Positions 51,282 through 60,257 of a stretch of DNA of 64,000 nucleotides are shown here, piece after piece. The position numbers and the translations under genes are program-made. The notes under the pieces were generated by a model, which searched no databases, was not told the origin of the DNA, and worked only from the letters and a program-made list of their open reading frames with translations. Source of the stretch: Acidimicrobiales bacterium (GTDB lineage: Bacteria > Actinomycetota > Acidimicrobiia > Acidimicrobiales > MedAcidi-G1). The stretch is taken from contig JAAZXY010000001.1 in NCBI GenBank assembly GCA_014239855.1, positions 120,198 through 184,197 of the forward strand, read 5' to 3'. How positions within the stretch are numbered: position 1 is the first letter of the stretch; each line of letters opens with the position of its first letter.

Positions 51282-51773
51282 TCAGTCCAGGGGAACCGGC
51301 GAGATGTCGATCGGTTCGGCTGGGAGGTCGCCGGCCACGATCGGGCCGAGGTGTTCGCGCAACAGCGTCGGCAGCACCGGCTCGTCGGACGCCAGCAGCT
51401 CGTCGAGGGCCCACCACCGGGCACCCATGAACGCTGCGGCCTCCAGCGCCTCGAGGTGTCGGGGCCGGTAGTCGCCACCGTCGCACCACGCCACGTGAAT
51501 CTTCTCGTAGCTGTCGAAGAAATACCCGCCGAAGGTGAACTGGACGTGCTGAGTCCAGATGACCGGGCCCATCTCCACGTTCTCGATGCCCGTCTCCTCG
51601 TAGAGCTCGCGGGCCGCCGCGGTGGCGCTGTCCTCGTTCCGGTCGATGCCGCCACCGGGGATCTCCCACCAGGCCGGCTTGTAGGGATCCAACGGATCCT
51701 CGGCGTTCACGAGGAAGATCCGGCCCTCGCGGTCCAACAGGACGACCCGGGCCGCCGGTCTCTTCAGGAACAC
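51282..51773 (-). CDS. Nudix hydrolase
   Basis: 163 residues from the GTG at 51773. Nudix box GGGIDRNEDSATAAARELYEETGI intact in GG, E, REL and EE residues. N-terminal AARVVLLDREGRIFLVNAEDP is the first beta strand of the fold, so the longer frame up to 51947, inside the Fur gene, was rejected. It cleaves a nucleoside diphosphate-linked compound of unknown identity. Lies 28 bp behind the Fur-family gene. Confidence 0.85.
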   Translation of the reverse strand: MFLKRPAARVVLLDREGRIFLVNAEDPLDPYKPAWWEIPGGGIDRNEDSATAAARELYEETGIENVEMGPVIWTQHVQFTFGGYFFDSYEKIHVAWCDGGDYRPRHLEALEAAAFMGARWWALDELLASDEPVLPTLLREHLGPIVAGDLPAEPIDISPVPLD

Positions 51774-51801
51774 GACGGAGGAACCCTGCGGGAAGACACG
51801 G

Positions 51802-52287
51802 TCAGCGGCAGTCGGCGCAACGGCCGACCATGTCGAAGCGGTGGGCGTCCACCCGGAAACCCCGCTCGGCGGCCAGGTCGGCCAGGTCGGCCACCCGCTG
51901 CTCGAACTCGTCGGACACCTCGAAGTCGTCGATCCGACCGCAGGCATCGCACACCAGATGATGGTGATGGCCGGTCAGGGACTCGTGCAGTTCGAACCGG
52001 GCGTGGTCGTCGCCCGAGTCGACCCGGCGGACCACCGCGGCGTCGACCAGTTCGCCGAGGTTCCGGTAGGCGGAACTCTGGGCCAGGACCCGACCCGCGT
52101 CGGGTTCCCCGTCGAGGATCTCGGGAAGGGTGAGTGGACGTCCGGCGGCGGCCAGCACCTGGACCACCGCGTAGCGCGATCGGCTGTAGCGCATCCCGGC
52201 CGCCCGGAGTCGACGACCGACGACCACGTGCAGGTCGTCGACCACATGGCGATGACCGTCGGTGGCGCCGCGCGGAGAATCTGACAC
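51802..52287 (-). CDS. Fur-family metal regulator, probably Zur
   Basis: 161 residues from the leaderless GTG. Winged-helix half (MRYSRSRYAVVQVLAAAGRPLTLPEI, SSAYRNLGELVDAAVV), then the metal half with HESLTGHHHHLVCDACGRIDDF and a final GRCADCR. The two CxxC pairs hold structural zinc; HHHH and the following acidic residues form the sensor site. Zur, Fur and PerR cannot be told apart with certainty from sequence alone. Confidence 0.85.
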   Translation of the reverse strand: MSDSPRGATDGHRHVVDDLHVVVGRRLRAAGMRYSRSRYAVVQVLAAAGRPLTLPEILDGEPDAGRVLAQSSAYRNLGELVDAAVVRRVDSGDDHARFELHESLTGHHHHLVCDACGRIDDFEVSDEFEQRVADLADLAAERGFRVDAHRFDMVGRCADCR

Positions 52288-52294
52288 GCCGGCG

Positions 52295-52300
52295 ATCCTA
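52295..52300 (-). promoter_or_regulatory. Leaderless-type -10 of the Fur-family gene
   Basis: TAGGAT (minus strand) lies 7 nt before the GTG at 52287, which decides that start over an ATG at 52308. Confidence 0.55.
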
Positions 52301-52377
52301 GGACCCATTTCCTTGTCGGGAATCAGTGGGAACGCCGAGACCACCAGCCTCAGGCCTGCCACCCCAGATCGGGCACC

Positions 52378-52881
52378 TCAGATCGGGCGCCTCCGCATGA
52401 GGGCGTTCCGGCGGGCACGACACACCAACTGGTCCCGCGAGTTGTGGGCCCGGTGCTCGAACGTCACGATCCCCGCCTCGGGCCGCGAGCCCGAAGCCCG
52501 GGCCGCCACCACCTCGGTCTCGAACCGGAGCGTGTCGCCAATGAACACGGGCGCCGGGAAGGTCGTCTCCTCGAAGCCCAGGTTGGCCACCGTGGTCCCC
52601 AACGTGGTGTCGCCCACGCTCACCCCGACCACCAGGCCCAACGTCAGCAGGCTGTTCACCAGGCGCTCGCCGAACTCGGTGCCCGCCGCGAACTCGGCGT
52701 CCAGGTGCAGGGGTTGCGGATTGTGGGTCATGAGGCAGAACTGGAGGTTGTCGGCCTCGGTGATCGTGCGGGTCAGGGCGTGGCGAACCACCAGCCCCAC
52801 CGGCAGGTCCTCGAACCAACGGCCCGAAGCACCGTCGACCAGTTCCCGGCTCACGTTTTCCCGGTCCGCGTTCTCGTCCAT
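52378..52881 (-). CDS. MaoC-like hotdog dehydratase
   Basis: 167 residues. [38 protein letters not shown] holds the hydratase motif (Asp/His pair in [19 protein letters not shown]), and [16 protein letters not shown] is typical of MaoC. It probably hydrates an enoyl-CoA (for example in C4/C5 acyl-CoA metabolism). Adjacent to a divergent acyl-CoA ligase. Confidence 0.88.
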   Translation of the reverse strand: MDENADRENVSRELVDGASGRWFEDLPVGLVVRHALTRTITEADNLQFCLMTHNPQPLHLDAEFAAGTEFGERLVNSLLTLGLVVGVSVGDTTLGTTVANLGFEETTFPAPVFIGDTLRFETEVVAARASGSRPEAGIVTFEHRAHNSRDQLVCRARRNALMRRRPI

Positions 52882-52902
52882 GTCCGGCAGTCTGACCCGT
52901 CA

Positions 52903-52944
52903 GGCAACCGGCAACTGGCAACCGGCAACTGGCAACCGGCCACT
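52903..52944. repeat. Three 14-bp tandem repeats in the divergent promoter gap
   Basis: Unit GGCAACCGGCAACT at 52903-52916 and 52917-52930, and GGCAACCGGCCACT at 52931-52944. They fill the space between the MaoC gene and the -10 of the ligase gene. The 14-bp period is not a multiple of 3, in contrast with the coding repeats. Confidence 0.9.
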
Positions 52945-52947
52945 GGC

Positions 52948-52953
52948 TAGTTT
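52948..52953 (+). promoter_or_regulatory. Leaderless-type -10 of the acyl-CoA ligase gene
   Basis: TAGTTT ends 8 nt before the GTG at 52962, directly behind the 14-bp repeats. Confidence 0.45.
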
Positions 52954-52961
52954 CAGCAGTC

Positions 52962-54920
52962 GTGAACCAGCCCCTCTGGACTCCCGACGCCGCCCGGGTG
53001 GCCGACACCCTGATCGACCGGTTTCGTCAGGCGGTGGGCGTCGACGGCGGCTACCCCGACCTGCACCGCTGGTCGGTCGACCATCCAGCCGACTTCTGGC
53101 GGGCCGCCTGGGACCACCTCGACGTGGTCGGCGATCCCGGATCCACCGCGCTGGCCTCCGACGGATCCGGCCACCTGACCGGCACCCGCTTCTTCCCCGA
53201 CGGGCACCTGAACTTCGCCGAGAACCTCCTGGGAACCGCTGACGACCGTCCGGCCCTGGTGTTCCGTGGCGAGGACCCGGAGGTGCCGGGCGCCCGCCGC
53301 ACCCTGACCCGGCGGGACCTCCACCATCTGGTGTCCCGCCTCCAACAGGCCATGCTGGACCTCGGGGTGGAGCCCGGCGACCGGGTGGCCGCCTGGATGC
53401 CCAACGTGCCCGAGACCTGCGCGGTGATGCTGGCCGCCGCGTCCATCGGCGCCACGTTCTCGTCGACCTCGCCGGACTTCGGCGCCTCCGGGGTGATCGA
53501 CCGGTTCGGCCAGATCCGGCCGGTGCTCCTGTTCGCCGCCGACGGCTACCGCTACGGCGGACGGCGCCACGACGTCACCGGCCGCCTGGCCGAGGTGGCC
53601 GGGGCGCTCCCCGACCTGAGGCGCCTCGTCGTGGTTCCCGAGGACCCGTCGGCCGGTCCGGTCGGCACGCTGCCCGACGGCGCCGTGACGCTGGAGGCCT
53701 TCCTCGACCCCCACGGGGCCGACGTGGTCCGCTTCCTGGACCTCCCCTTCGACCACCCGCTGTACGTCCTGTACTCGTCGGGCACGACCGGCAAGCCCAA
53801 GTGCATCGTCCACCGGGCGGGCGGCATCCTCCTCAAGCACCTGGTCGAGCATCGCCTCCAGTGCGATGTGCGAGCCGACGACCGGGTCTTCTACTTCACG
53901 ACGGCCGGATGGATGATGTGGAACTGGTTGGTCTCCGGGCTGGCCGCCGAGGCCACCGTGGTCCTCTACGACGGCTCGCCCTTCGAACCCGACGGCAACC
54001 GGATCTTCGACCTGGCCGACGAGTGCGATCTCACCTTTCTGGGGGTGTCGGCCAAGTTCATCGACTCGGTGGCCACCGCCGGTCTCCGCCCCGTCGAGAC
54101 CCATGCACTGGCCAACCTCCGGACGATCTGCTCCACCGGCAGCCCGCTCAGCCACGAGGGGTTCGCCCACGTGTACGCCGACTGGTCGCCCGACGTGCAT
54201 CTGGCGTCGATCTCCGGCGGTACCGACCTGTGCGGCTGCCTGGTGGCTGGCCATCCCGCCGGGCCGGTCCACGCCGGGCAGATCCAGGGCCCGGTGCTGG
54301 GCATGGACATGGACGTCGTGGACGAGGACGGCACCACGGCCGGCCCCGGGGTGCGCGGTGAGCTGGTGTGCCGGACGGCGTTCCCGTCCATGCCGCTGGG
54401 CTTCTGGGACGACCCCGATGACGAGCGGTACCGGGCGGCCTACTTCGAACGGTTCGACGGGCTCTGGCACCAGGGCGACTTCGCCGAACGCACCCCCGAG
54501 GGCGGCTTCGTCATCCACGGCCGGTCCGACGCCACCCTCAACCCCGGTGGGGTCCGCATCGGCACCGCCGAGATCTACCGGAGGGTCGAGCAGCTCGACG
54601 AGATCATCGAGGCGCTGGTCATCGGCCAGCCCTGGCAGGGCGACGTCCGGGTGGTCCTGTTCGTGGTGACGGCCGACGGCGTGGTCCTCGACGACGCCCT
54701 CCGGGACCGGATCCGGACCGACGTCCGCTCGGGGGCGTCACCCCGCCACGTACCGGCGGTCATCATCGAGGTGCCCGAGATGCCACGCACCCGGTCGGGC
54801 AAGCTCGTGGAGTTGGCCGTGCGGGCCGTCGTGGAGGGCCGACCGGTCACCAACGTGGAGGCACTGGCCAACCCCGGGACCCTCGATCACTTCCGGGACC
54901 TGTCCGAACTCTCACCGTGA
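52962..54920 (+). CDS. Acetoacetate-CoA ligase (acetoacetyl-CoA synthetase)
   Basis: 652 residues, the normal length of acetoacetyl-CoA synthetases. ANL-family motifs: LYSSGTTGKPKCIVH (A3), GWMMWNWLVSGL, SGGTDLCGC (A5), GLWHQGDF (A7), HGRSDATLNPGGVRIGTAEIY (A8) and the catalytic lysine in PRTRSGKLVE (A10). The TFSSTSPDFGASGVIDRFGQI stretch is typical of the AACS branch. It activates acetoacetate for CoA metabolism or poly-hydroxybutyrate turnover. Confidence 0.93.
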   Translation: MNQPLWTPDAARVADTLIDRFRQAVGVDGGYPDLHRWSVDHPADFWRAAWDHLDVVGDPGSTALASDGSGHLTGTRFFPDGHLNFAENLLGTADDRPALVFRGEDPEVPGARRTLTRRDLHHLVSRLQQAMLDLGVEPGDRVAAWMPNVPETCAVMLAAASIGATFSSTSPDFGASGVIDRFGQIRPVLLFAADGYRYGGRRHDVTGRLAEVAGALPDLRRLVVVPEDPSAGPVGTLPDGAVTLEAFLDPHGADVVRFLDLPFDHPLYVLYSSGTTGKPKCIVHRAGGILLKHLVEHRLQCDVRADDRVFYFTTAGWMMWNWLVSGLAAEATVVLYDGSPFEPDGNRIFDLADECDLTFLGVSAKFIDSVATAGLRPVETHALANLRTICSTGSPLSHEGFAHVYADWSPDVHLASISGGTDLCGCLVAGHPAGPVHAGQIQGPVLGMDMDVVDEDGTTAGPGVRGELVCRTAFPSMPLGFWDDPDDERYRAAYFERFDGLWHQGDFAERTPEGGFVIHGRSDATLNPGGVRIGTAEIYRRVEQLDEIIEALVIGQPWQGDVRVVLFVVTADGVVLDDALRDRIRTDVRSGASPRHVPAVIIEVPEMPRTRSGKLVELAVRAVVEGRPVTNVEALANPGTLDHFRDLSELSP

Positions 54921-54943
54921 CCCCGAGCCGGCTGCCGGTCGCT

Positions 54944-54959
54944 GACCTGACTACAGGTC
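54944..54959. terminator. Hairpin between convergent genes
   Basis: GACCTG-ACTA-CAGGTC, a perfect 6-bp stem with a 4-nt loop, 23 nt past the ligase stop and overlapping the last codons of the convergent phosphatase gene. No T-tract. Confidence 0.4.
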
Positions 54960-55571
54960 GCTGAGCGGCACCCCGGCCACCTGCAGGTGGCCCAGTTCGT
55001 TCATCGAGCGCACGGTCCGATGCCCGGCCGACGAGGCGGCCACCCGGGCCACCGACGTGTAGCGGGCCTCGTAGAACATGACCCGCTCGATGCCCAGCAG
55101 GTGGGACAGGTAGGCCGACACCACCCCGCCGTGACAACCCACGGCGACGGTGCGTCCCGGGTTGGCGGCGATGATCCGGTCCATTCCGTCGACCACCTGG
55201 GTCTGGAAGGCCTCAGGGTCGGTCAGGTCGTCGCCGGCCACCATGGCCGCCCACCGGGGATCATCGGTGGCCTTGAGGTGCTCGATGGGGATGTACTCCG
55301 GCTCACCCTGGTCGTACTCATTGACCAGTGGCTCGATGAGCAGCTCGAGGCCCAGGCGACCGGCCAGCGGGGCCACCGTCTGCTGGGCCCGGGCCTTGGG
55401 GCTGGCGTACACGGCGTCGATCCGCTCGGCGGTCGGCGAATCGGCGAACCAGTCGGCCAGCGCCTCGGCCTGGCGGAGGCCCAGGTCGGACAGCACCGGA
55501 TCGGCCTCCATCCCGGTTTCCCGGTTGTCGACGGTGACCGGGAGACCGTGGCGGATCAGGAGGAGTTCCAT
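54951..55571 (-). CDS. Histidine phosphatase family protein
   Basis: 206 residues, the third such protein in the window. LIRHGLPVTVDN, YASPKARAQQTVAPLA and VGCHGGVVSAYL hold the catalytic histidines. Cytosolic; substrate unknown. It is divergent from the LLM oxidoreductase. TACTGT (plus 55581-55586, minus strand) is 9 nt before the ATG. Confidence 0.87.
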   Translation of the reverse strand: MELLLIRHGLPVTVDNRETGMEADPVLSDLGLRQAEALADWFADSPTAERIDAVYASPKARAQQTVAPLAGRLGLELLIEPLVNEYDQGEPEYIPIEHLKATDDPRWAAMVAGDDLTDPEAFQTQVVDGMDRIIAANPGRTVAVGCHGGVVSAYLSHLLGIERVMFYEARYTSVARVAASSAGHRTVRSMNELGHLQVAGVPLSDL

Positions 55572-55606
55572 GACCGGCGGACAGTAGCGGCGTTACCGGT
55601 CCCCAC

Positions 55607-55612
55607 TACCTT
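55607..55612 (+). promoter_or_regulatory. Leaderless-type -10 of the LLM oxidoreductase gene
   Basis: TACCTT is followed by 7 nt and the ATG at 55620. Confidence 0.5.
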
Positions 55613-55619
55613 CGGCGCC

Positions 55620-56648
55620 ATGAAGATCGACGGAGGACTCACCGGGCTCAGCAACCCGAGTGGCATTGGTGCCATTGGCGAGGCGGCCCGCCGACTCGAG
55701 GAGGCGGGCTACGCCGGGGCATGGACGGCCGAGACCAGCCACGACCCGTTCCTGCCCCACATGGTGGCCGCCGAGCACACCGAGCGGATCGAGTTGGGCA
55801 CGTCGATCGCCGTGGCCTTCGCCCGCAACCCGATGCTGCTGGCCAACCTGGGCCACGACCTGCAGCGCTACAGCAACGGTCGCTTCATCATGGGCCTGGG
55901 CACCCAGATCAGGCCCCACATCACCAAGCGGTTCTCCATGGAATGGTCGAAGCCGGCGGCCCGCATGCGGGAGATGATCAGCGCCATGCGGGCCATCTGG
56001 GCCTCGTGGAACGACGGCGAGAAGCTGGCCTTCCGTGGCGACTTCTACACCCACACCCTGATGACTCCCTTCTTCGATCCGGGCCCCAACGAGTGCGGAC
56101 CCCCCAAGGTGTTCATCGCGGCGGTCGGGCCGCTCATGTCCGAGGTGGCCGGCGAGGTCTGCGACGGCCTGATCTGCCACGCCTTCAGCACCGAGCAGTA
56201 CCTCCGGGAGGTCACCATCCCGGCCATCGAGCGGGGCCTGGCCACGTCGGGCCGCACCATGGACGACTTCGAGATCGTGGGACCGGGATTCGTGGTCACC
56301 GGCAGCACCGAGGAGGCCATGGCCAGGGCAGCCACCGGGGTCCGCCAGCAGATCGCCTTCTACGGCTCGACTCCGGCCTACCGACCGGTGCTCGAAACCC
56401 ACGGCTGGGGCGACCTCCAGGACGAGCTGAACCGCATGTCCAAGCGGGGCCAGTGGCAGGAGATGGGCGAGCTCATCGACGATGACGTGCTGGAGGCCTT
56501 CGCGGTGGTCGGCGAGCAGGACGCGGTGGCCGCCGGCTTCCGAGACCGCTACGGCGACTGCGTCGACCGATTGAGCTTCTATACCCAGGGTGGCGATGGT
56601 GACGCCGAGTTCTGGGAACCGATCATCGCCGACCTCTCCCGCTCCTGA
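55620..56648 (+). CDS. F420-dependent LLM-class oxidoreductase
   Basis: 342 residues, luciferase-like TIM barrel. GYAGAWTAETSHDPFLP, LGTSIAVAFARNPMLLANLGHDLQRYSNGRFIMGLGTQI and PKVFIAAVGPLMSEVAGEVCDGL are typical of the TIGR03617-type LLM enzymes of Actinobacteria. Such enzymes use F420 or FMN; the target compound is unknown. Confidence 0.9.
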   Translation: MKIDGGLTGLSNPSGIGAIGEAARRLEEAGYAGAWTAETSHDPFLPHMVAAEHTERIELGTSIAVAFARNPMLLANLGHDLQRYSNGRFIMGLGTQIRPHITKRFSMEWSKPAARMREMISAMRAIWASWNDGEKLAFRGDFYTHTLMTPFFDPGPNECGPPKVFIAAVGPLMSEVAGEVCDGLICHAFSTEQYLREVTIPAIERGLATSGRTMDDFEIVGPGFVVTGSTEEAMARAATGVRQQIAFYGSTPAYRPVLETHGWGDLQDELNRMSKRGQWQEMGELIDDDVLEAFAVVGEQDAVAAGFRDRYGDCVDRLSFYTQGGDGDAEFWEPIIADLSRS

Positions 56649-56684
56649 GCCGATTCCCCTCCCGAGCGACCCGGGCCTGACCGG

Positions 56685-56690
56685 TAGGTT
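56685..56690 (+). promoter_or_regulatory. Leaderless-type -10 of the fumarase gene
   Basis: TAGGTT is followed by TGGGGC and the ATG at 56697. Confidence 0.55.
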
Positions 56691-56696
56691 TGGGGC

Positions 56697-58358
56697 ATGT
56701 CCGAGGTACCCATGTCCGAGTTCCCCATGGCGGTCGACCTGCTACCGCTCACCGAGGACCCGTACGCCACCACCACATACCGGCACCTGACCACCGACGG
56801 CGTCACCACCGTCGAGGGACCCGGTGGCCGGACCTTCCTGGAGGTCGACCCCGAGGCCATCCGGCTGCTGACGGCGACCGCCATGCGCGACATCGCCCAC
56901 CTGCTGCGTCCCGACCACCTCGCCCAGGTGGCGGCCATCCTGGACGACCCCGAGGCGTCACCCAACGACCGCTTCGTGGCCACCGAACTCCTCCAGAACG
57001 CGTGCATTGCCGCGGGTGGCGTACTGCCCTCGTGTCAGGACACGGGCACGGCCATCGTGTCGGCCAAGAAGGGCGAGCTGGTCCTGACCGGCGGCGACGA
57101 CCGGGAAGCCATCTCGCTCGGCGTGCAGGACACCTACCTCACCTCGAACCTGCGCTACTCGCAGCTGGCCCCGCTGGACATGTTCACCGAGCGCAACACC
57201 GGGACGAACCTGCCGGCCCAGATCGAGATCGAGGCCACGGCGGGCGGCGCCTACAAGTTCCTCTTCATGGCCAAGGGCGGCGGTTCGGCCAACAAGAGCT
57301 TCCTGTTCCAGGAGACCAAGGCGCTGCTCAACCCGGAGGGCCTCAGCCGCTTCCTCGACGAGAAGCTCCGCAGCCTGGGGACCTCGGCGTGTCCGCCATA
57401 CCACCTGGCCGTGGTCATCGGCGGCACGTCCGGCGAACACACCCTGCGGACGGCCAAGTACGCCTCGGCCCACTACCTCGACCACCTGCCCACCGAGGGC
57501 AGCGAGTCGGGCCACGGCTTCCGAGACCTGGATTGGGAACAACGCATCCTGGAGATGACCCGGGAGTTCGGGATCGGCGCCCAGTTCGGCGGCAAGTACT
57601 TCTGTCACGACGTCCGGGTGGTTCGCCTGCCCCGCCACGGGGCGTCCAACCCGGTGGGCATCGCCGTGTCCTGCTCAGCCGACCGTCAGGCCCTGGGCAA
57701 GATCACCGCCGAGGGCGTGTTCCTGGAGCAGTTGGAGGAGGACCCCGCCCGGTACCTCCCCGAGGTGACCGACGACGACCTGTCGGCCGACGTGGTGCCC
57801 ATCGACCTGGACCAGCCCATGGACGCCATCCGATCCGAGCTGTCGAAGCATCCGGTCAAGACCCGACTGGCCCTCACCGGCACCCTCGTGGTGGCCCGCG
57901 ACATCGCCCACGCCAAGATCGCCGAACTGCTGGACGCCGGCCAACCCATGCCGGACTACCTCCGGGACCATCCCGTCTACTACGCCGGTCCGGCCAAGAC
58001 CCCCGAGGGCTACGCGTCGGGATCGTTCGGCCCCACCACGGCCGGACGCATGGACGCCTACGTGGATCGCTTCCAGGCGGCCGGCGGAAGCCTCGTCATG
58101 TTGGCCAAGGGCAACCGTTCACGACAGGTCACCGAGGCATGCGCCCGTCACGGCGGCTTCTATCTCGGGTCGATCGGCGGCCCGGCGGCCCGGCTGGCCC
58201 TGGACTCCATCCGCAAGGTCGAGGTGCTGGAGTACCCCGAACTGGGCATGGAGGCCGTGTGGCGCATCGAGGTCGAGGACTTCCCGGCCTTCGTGGTGGT
58301 CGACGACAAGGGCGGCGACTTCTTCGACGAGGTGTCGACACCGGTCGCTCTGGGCTGA
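56697..58358 (+). CDS. Class I (Fe-S) fumarate hydratase
   Basis: 553 residues, the one-polypeptide class I type. Three cluster cysteines fit: Cys113 (PSCQDTGTA), Cys232 ([11 protein letters not shown]) and Cys326 (AVSCSADRQ), with the same spacing (119 and 94) as I recall for Leishmania fumarase (C133, C252, C346). The [4Fe-4S] cluster binds substrate, so the enzyme is oxygen-sensitive. It converts fumarate and malate in the TCA cycle. ATGs at 56712 and 56727 are also in frame; the first is used because of the -10. Confidence 0.94.
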   Translation: MSEVPMSEFPMAVDLLPLTEDPYATTTYRHLTTDGVTTVEGPGGRTFLEVDPEAIRLLTATAMRDIAHLLRPDHLAQVAAILDDPEASPNDRFVATELLQNACIAAGGVLPSCQDTGTAIVSAKKGELVLTGGDDREAISLGVQDTYLTSNLRYSQLAPLDMFTERNTGTNLPAQIEIEATAGGAYKFLFMAKGGGSANKSFLFQETKALLNPEGLSRFLDEKLRSLGTSACPPYHLAVVIGGTSGEHTLRTAKYASAHYLDHLPTEGSESGHGFRDLDWEQRILEMTREFGIGAQFGGKYFCHDVRVVRLPRHGASNPVGIAVSCSADRQALGKITAEGVFLEQLEEDPARYLPEVTDDDLSADVVPIDLDQPMDAIRSELSKHPVKTRLALTGTLVVARDIAHAKIAELLDAGQPMPDYLRDHPVYYAGPAKTPEGYASGSFGPTTAGRMDAYVDRFQAAGGSLVMLAKGNRSRQVTEACARHGGFYLGSIGGPAARLALDSIRKVEVLEYPELGMEAVWRIEVEDFPAFVVVDDKGGDFFDEVSTPVALG

Positions 58359-58364
58359 GGCCGC

Positions 58365-58395
58365 TCCCGGTCCGGGAACGTCCAGTCTGGACCGG
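58365..58395. terminator. Bidirectional hairpin between fumarase and FAH-family genes
   Basis: CCGGTCC (58367-58373) and GGACCGG (58389-58395) can pair; alternatively TCCCGG-T-CCGGGA (58365-58377) forms a tight stem. It lies in the 43-bp gap between the two convergent stop codons. No T-tract. Confidence 0.4.
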
Positions 58396-58401
58396 TGGGT
58401 G

Positions 58402-59295
58402 TCAGACGCAGTGGTTGACCATGTGGCCCACACCCACGATGTGTGAATCGATCCGCTGTCCCACCTCGAGGCAACGTCCCTGAGCGTCGCCGACCCCGGC
58501 CGGCGTACCGGTGAACACCAGATCACCGGGCTCGAGCGTGCAGACAGCCGACAGGTAGGCCACCAACTGCTTGACGCCCACGATCATGCGACTGGTCCGA
58601 CTGTCCTGGCGGACCTCGCCGTCGACCGCACAGGTGAGGAGCAGGTCGTACTGCTCGTCGAGCAGATCGGCGGACACCACGGCCGGACCGGTGGGCCCGA
58701 AGGTGTCGTAGCTCTTGCCGAGGCTGAACTGGGCGGGGGCCGAGGCGTTCTGCAACGCCCGTTCGGAGATGTCCTGACCGACGGTCACCCCGGCCAGGGC
58801 GTCCCACACCTCGGACTCGTCGAGATCCCGACAGGTGCGACCGACCACGGCGACCAGCTCCACTTCGTAGTCGGTGCGGTCGCCCACGATGCGGACGTCG
58901 GCCGCCGGACCGACCAGGCAGGACGGGAACTTGGTGAAGATCACCGGTGCGGTCGACGGCGCCCGGTCCATCTCGTCAATGTGGGCCAGGTAGTTCATGC
59001 CGATGCCGAACACCTTCTGGGGGCGGGGCACCGGTGGGCCGAGACCAGTGAGGCCCACGGTCCCGTCGGGCTCCCCCGCGGGGATCCCCTGCTCGTCGGT
59101 CAGCGTGTGGAGCACGTCGCTGTCCGACAGGGCGGCCATAGGGTCGGCCAGACGGCCGTCGGTGAGCCGACCCAGATCCCACCACCTCGCGGTGGCCCCG
59201 GCCGTCGACGTCTCGTCACCCCCGGGCGGATCCACCAGTCCGGCGTCCAGGAGGACGGCACGTCCTTCAGCGAGTGTGGCCAGTCGGAATGCCAT
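58402..59295 (-). CDS. Fumarylacetoacetate hydrolase family protein
   Basis: 297 residues. KVFGIGMNYLAHIDEM, FTKFPSCLVG, DYEVELVAVVG (metal ligands), GQDISERALQ, KSYDTFGPTGPAVV and DLVFTGTPAGVG are the FAH core. Members open C-C bonds of beta-diketo acids or decarboxylate oxaloacetate. Substrate unknown. ATG at 59295; the longer frame upstream is a shadow of the convergent region before the hibernation-factor gene. Confidence 0.9.
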   Translation of the reverse strand: MAFRLATLAEGRAVLLDAGLVDPPGGDETSTAGATARWWDLGRLTDGRLADPMAALSDSDVLHTLTDEQGIPAGEPDGTVGLTGLGPPVPRPQKVFGIGMNYLAHIDEMDRAPSTAPVIFTKFPSCLVGPAADVRIVGDRTDYEVELVAVVGRTCRDLDESEVWDALAGVTVGQDISERALQNASAPAQFSLGKSYDTFGPTGPAVVSADLLDEQYDLLLTCAVDGEVRQDSRTSRMIVGVKQLVAYLSAVCTLEPGDLVFTGTPAGVGDAQGRCLEVGQRIDSHIVGVGHMVNHCV

Positions 59296-59458
59296 GGAGG
59301 GAGTCTCGCCCGTCTCCGCTCCGATCCGTCGCCGATCGGGACCTGACAGCCAGACCTGACATACGGCCCACGACGCGCCATGATGGACAGACGCACACCG
59401 TCGGTCCTGCACCCACCCCGGTGACACAGGTCCGACCCCGACAACCGGAGGTTCGAGC

Positions 59459-60226
59459 TTGACCAGGACACATGCCGTCTGCGAGGTGGAGTTGCTCACG
59501 AAGGGACCGGTGCGATCAGCCGACCGGACCCTGGCCTCAACCAAGATCCGGGCCATGTGCGAGGTCGGTCACGAACCGGTGCTGTCCGCGGTGGTCAAGC
59601 TGCACATACGAGACCATTCAATGGACTCGCTGGCTGCCATCGCCGAAGCCACGCTGGACCTCAACGGCGTGCCCATCCGGGCGCACGCCTCGGCCAACAC
59701 CTTGACCGAGGCCATCGACGAACTCGACGACCGTCTCACCCGTCGACTCCGACGCCACCGCAAGCGCCTGGAGGACCGCCGCCACGATGCCGATCCGGAT
59801 CCCGGACGTGCCCACCCCGGTTACGCCGAGGTACCCGCCGACGACCGCGAGGTGGTCCGCCACAAGACCCTGGCCATGGCGCCCATGTCGGCCGAGGAGG
59901 CCGTCGACGAGATGGACCTCCTGGACCACGGCTTCTACCTCTACGTGGACGCCGACCACGACATCGACCGGGTCGTGTACCACAACGGTGACGGGCTCAT
60001 CCACGTCGTGCCGTCGGTGGACGGCGAGGAGCTCCCCGGCGACACCCGACCCCCCATCCACCCCGCCTCGCTCGTGCTCAACCACCTCCCGATGGAGGAG
60101 GCGGCCATGCTGCTCGACGAGGGCGACGAGCCGTTCGTGTTCTTCGCCGAGCCCGGTTCGGATCGCGGTCAGGTGCTCTACCGACGCTTCGACGGCCACT
60201 ACGGCCTCATCACACCCGCCGTCTGA
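59459..60226 (+). CDS. Long ribosome hibernation promoting factor with two C-terminal domains
   Basis: 255 residues. The N-terminal part (residues about 15-100) has the HPF/RaiA-like beta-alpha pattern ending in the basic DDRLTRRLRRHRKRLEDRR. Then two S30AE C-terminal-like domains: REVVRHKTLAMAPMSAEEAVDEMDLLDHGFYLYVDAD and ASLVLNHLPMEEAAMLLDEGDEPFVFFAE...RRFDGHYGLI. One such domain is usual in long HPF. It would silence 70S ribosomes in stasis. TTG start with GGAGG 7 nt upstream. Confidence 0.82.
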   Translation: MTRTHAVCEVELLTKGPVRSADRTLASTKIRAMCEVGHEPVLSAVVKLHIRDHSMDSLAAIAEATLDLNGVPIRAHASANTLTEAIDELDDRLTRRLRRHRKRLEDRRHDADPDPGRAHPGYAEVPADDREVVRHKTLAMAPMSAEEAVDEMDLLDHGFYLYVDADHDIDRVVYHNGDGLIHVVPSVDGEELPGDTRPPIHPASLVLNHLPMEEAAMLLDEGDEPFVFFAEPGSDRGQVLYRRFDGHYGLITPAV

Positions 60227-60257
60227 CCAGCCCAACACACCTCTGCCCGTTCGCCCG

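Noticed and set aside
56690..58483. 597-aa open frame overlapping the fumarase gene on the same strand
   Set aside because: It is Pro/Arg/Gly-rich with no family motifs and is a shifted-frame shadow of the fumarase, whose cysteine spacing and motifs are clear.
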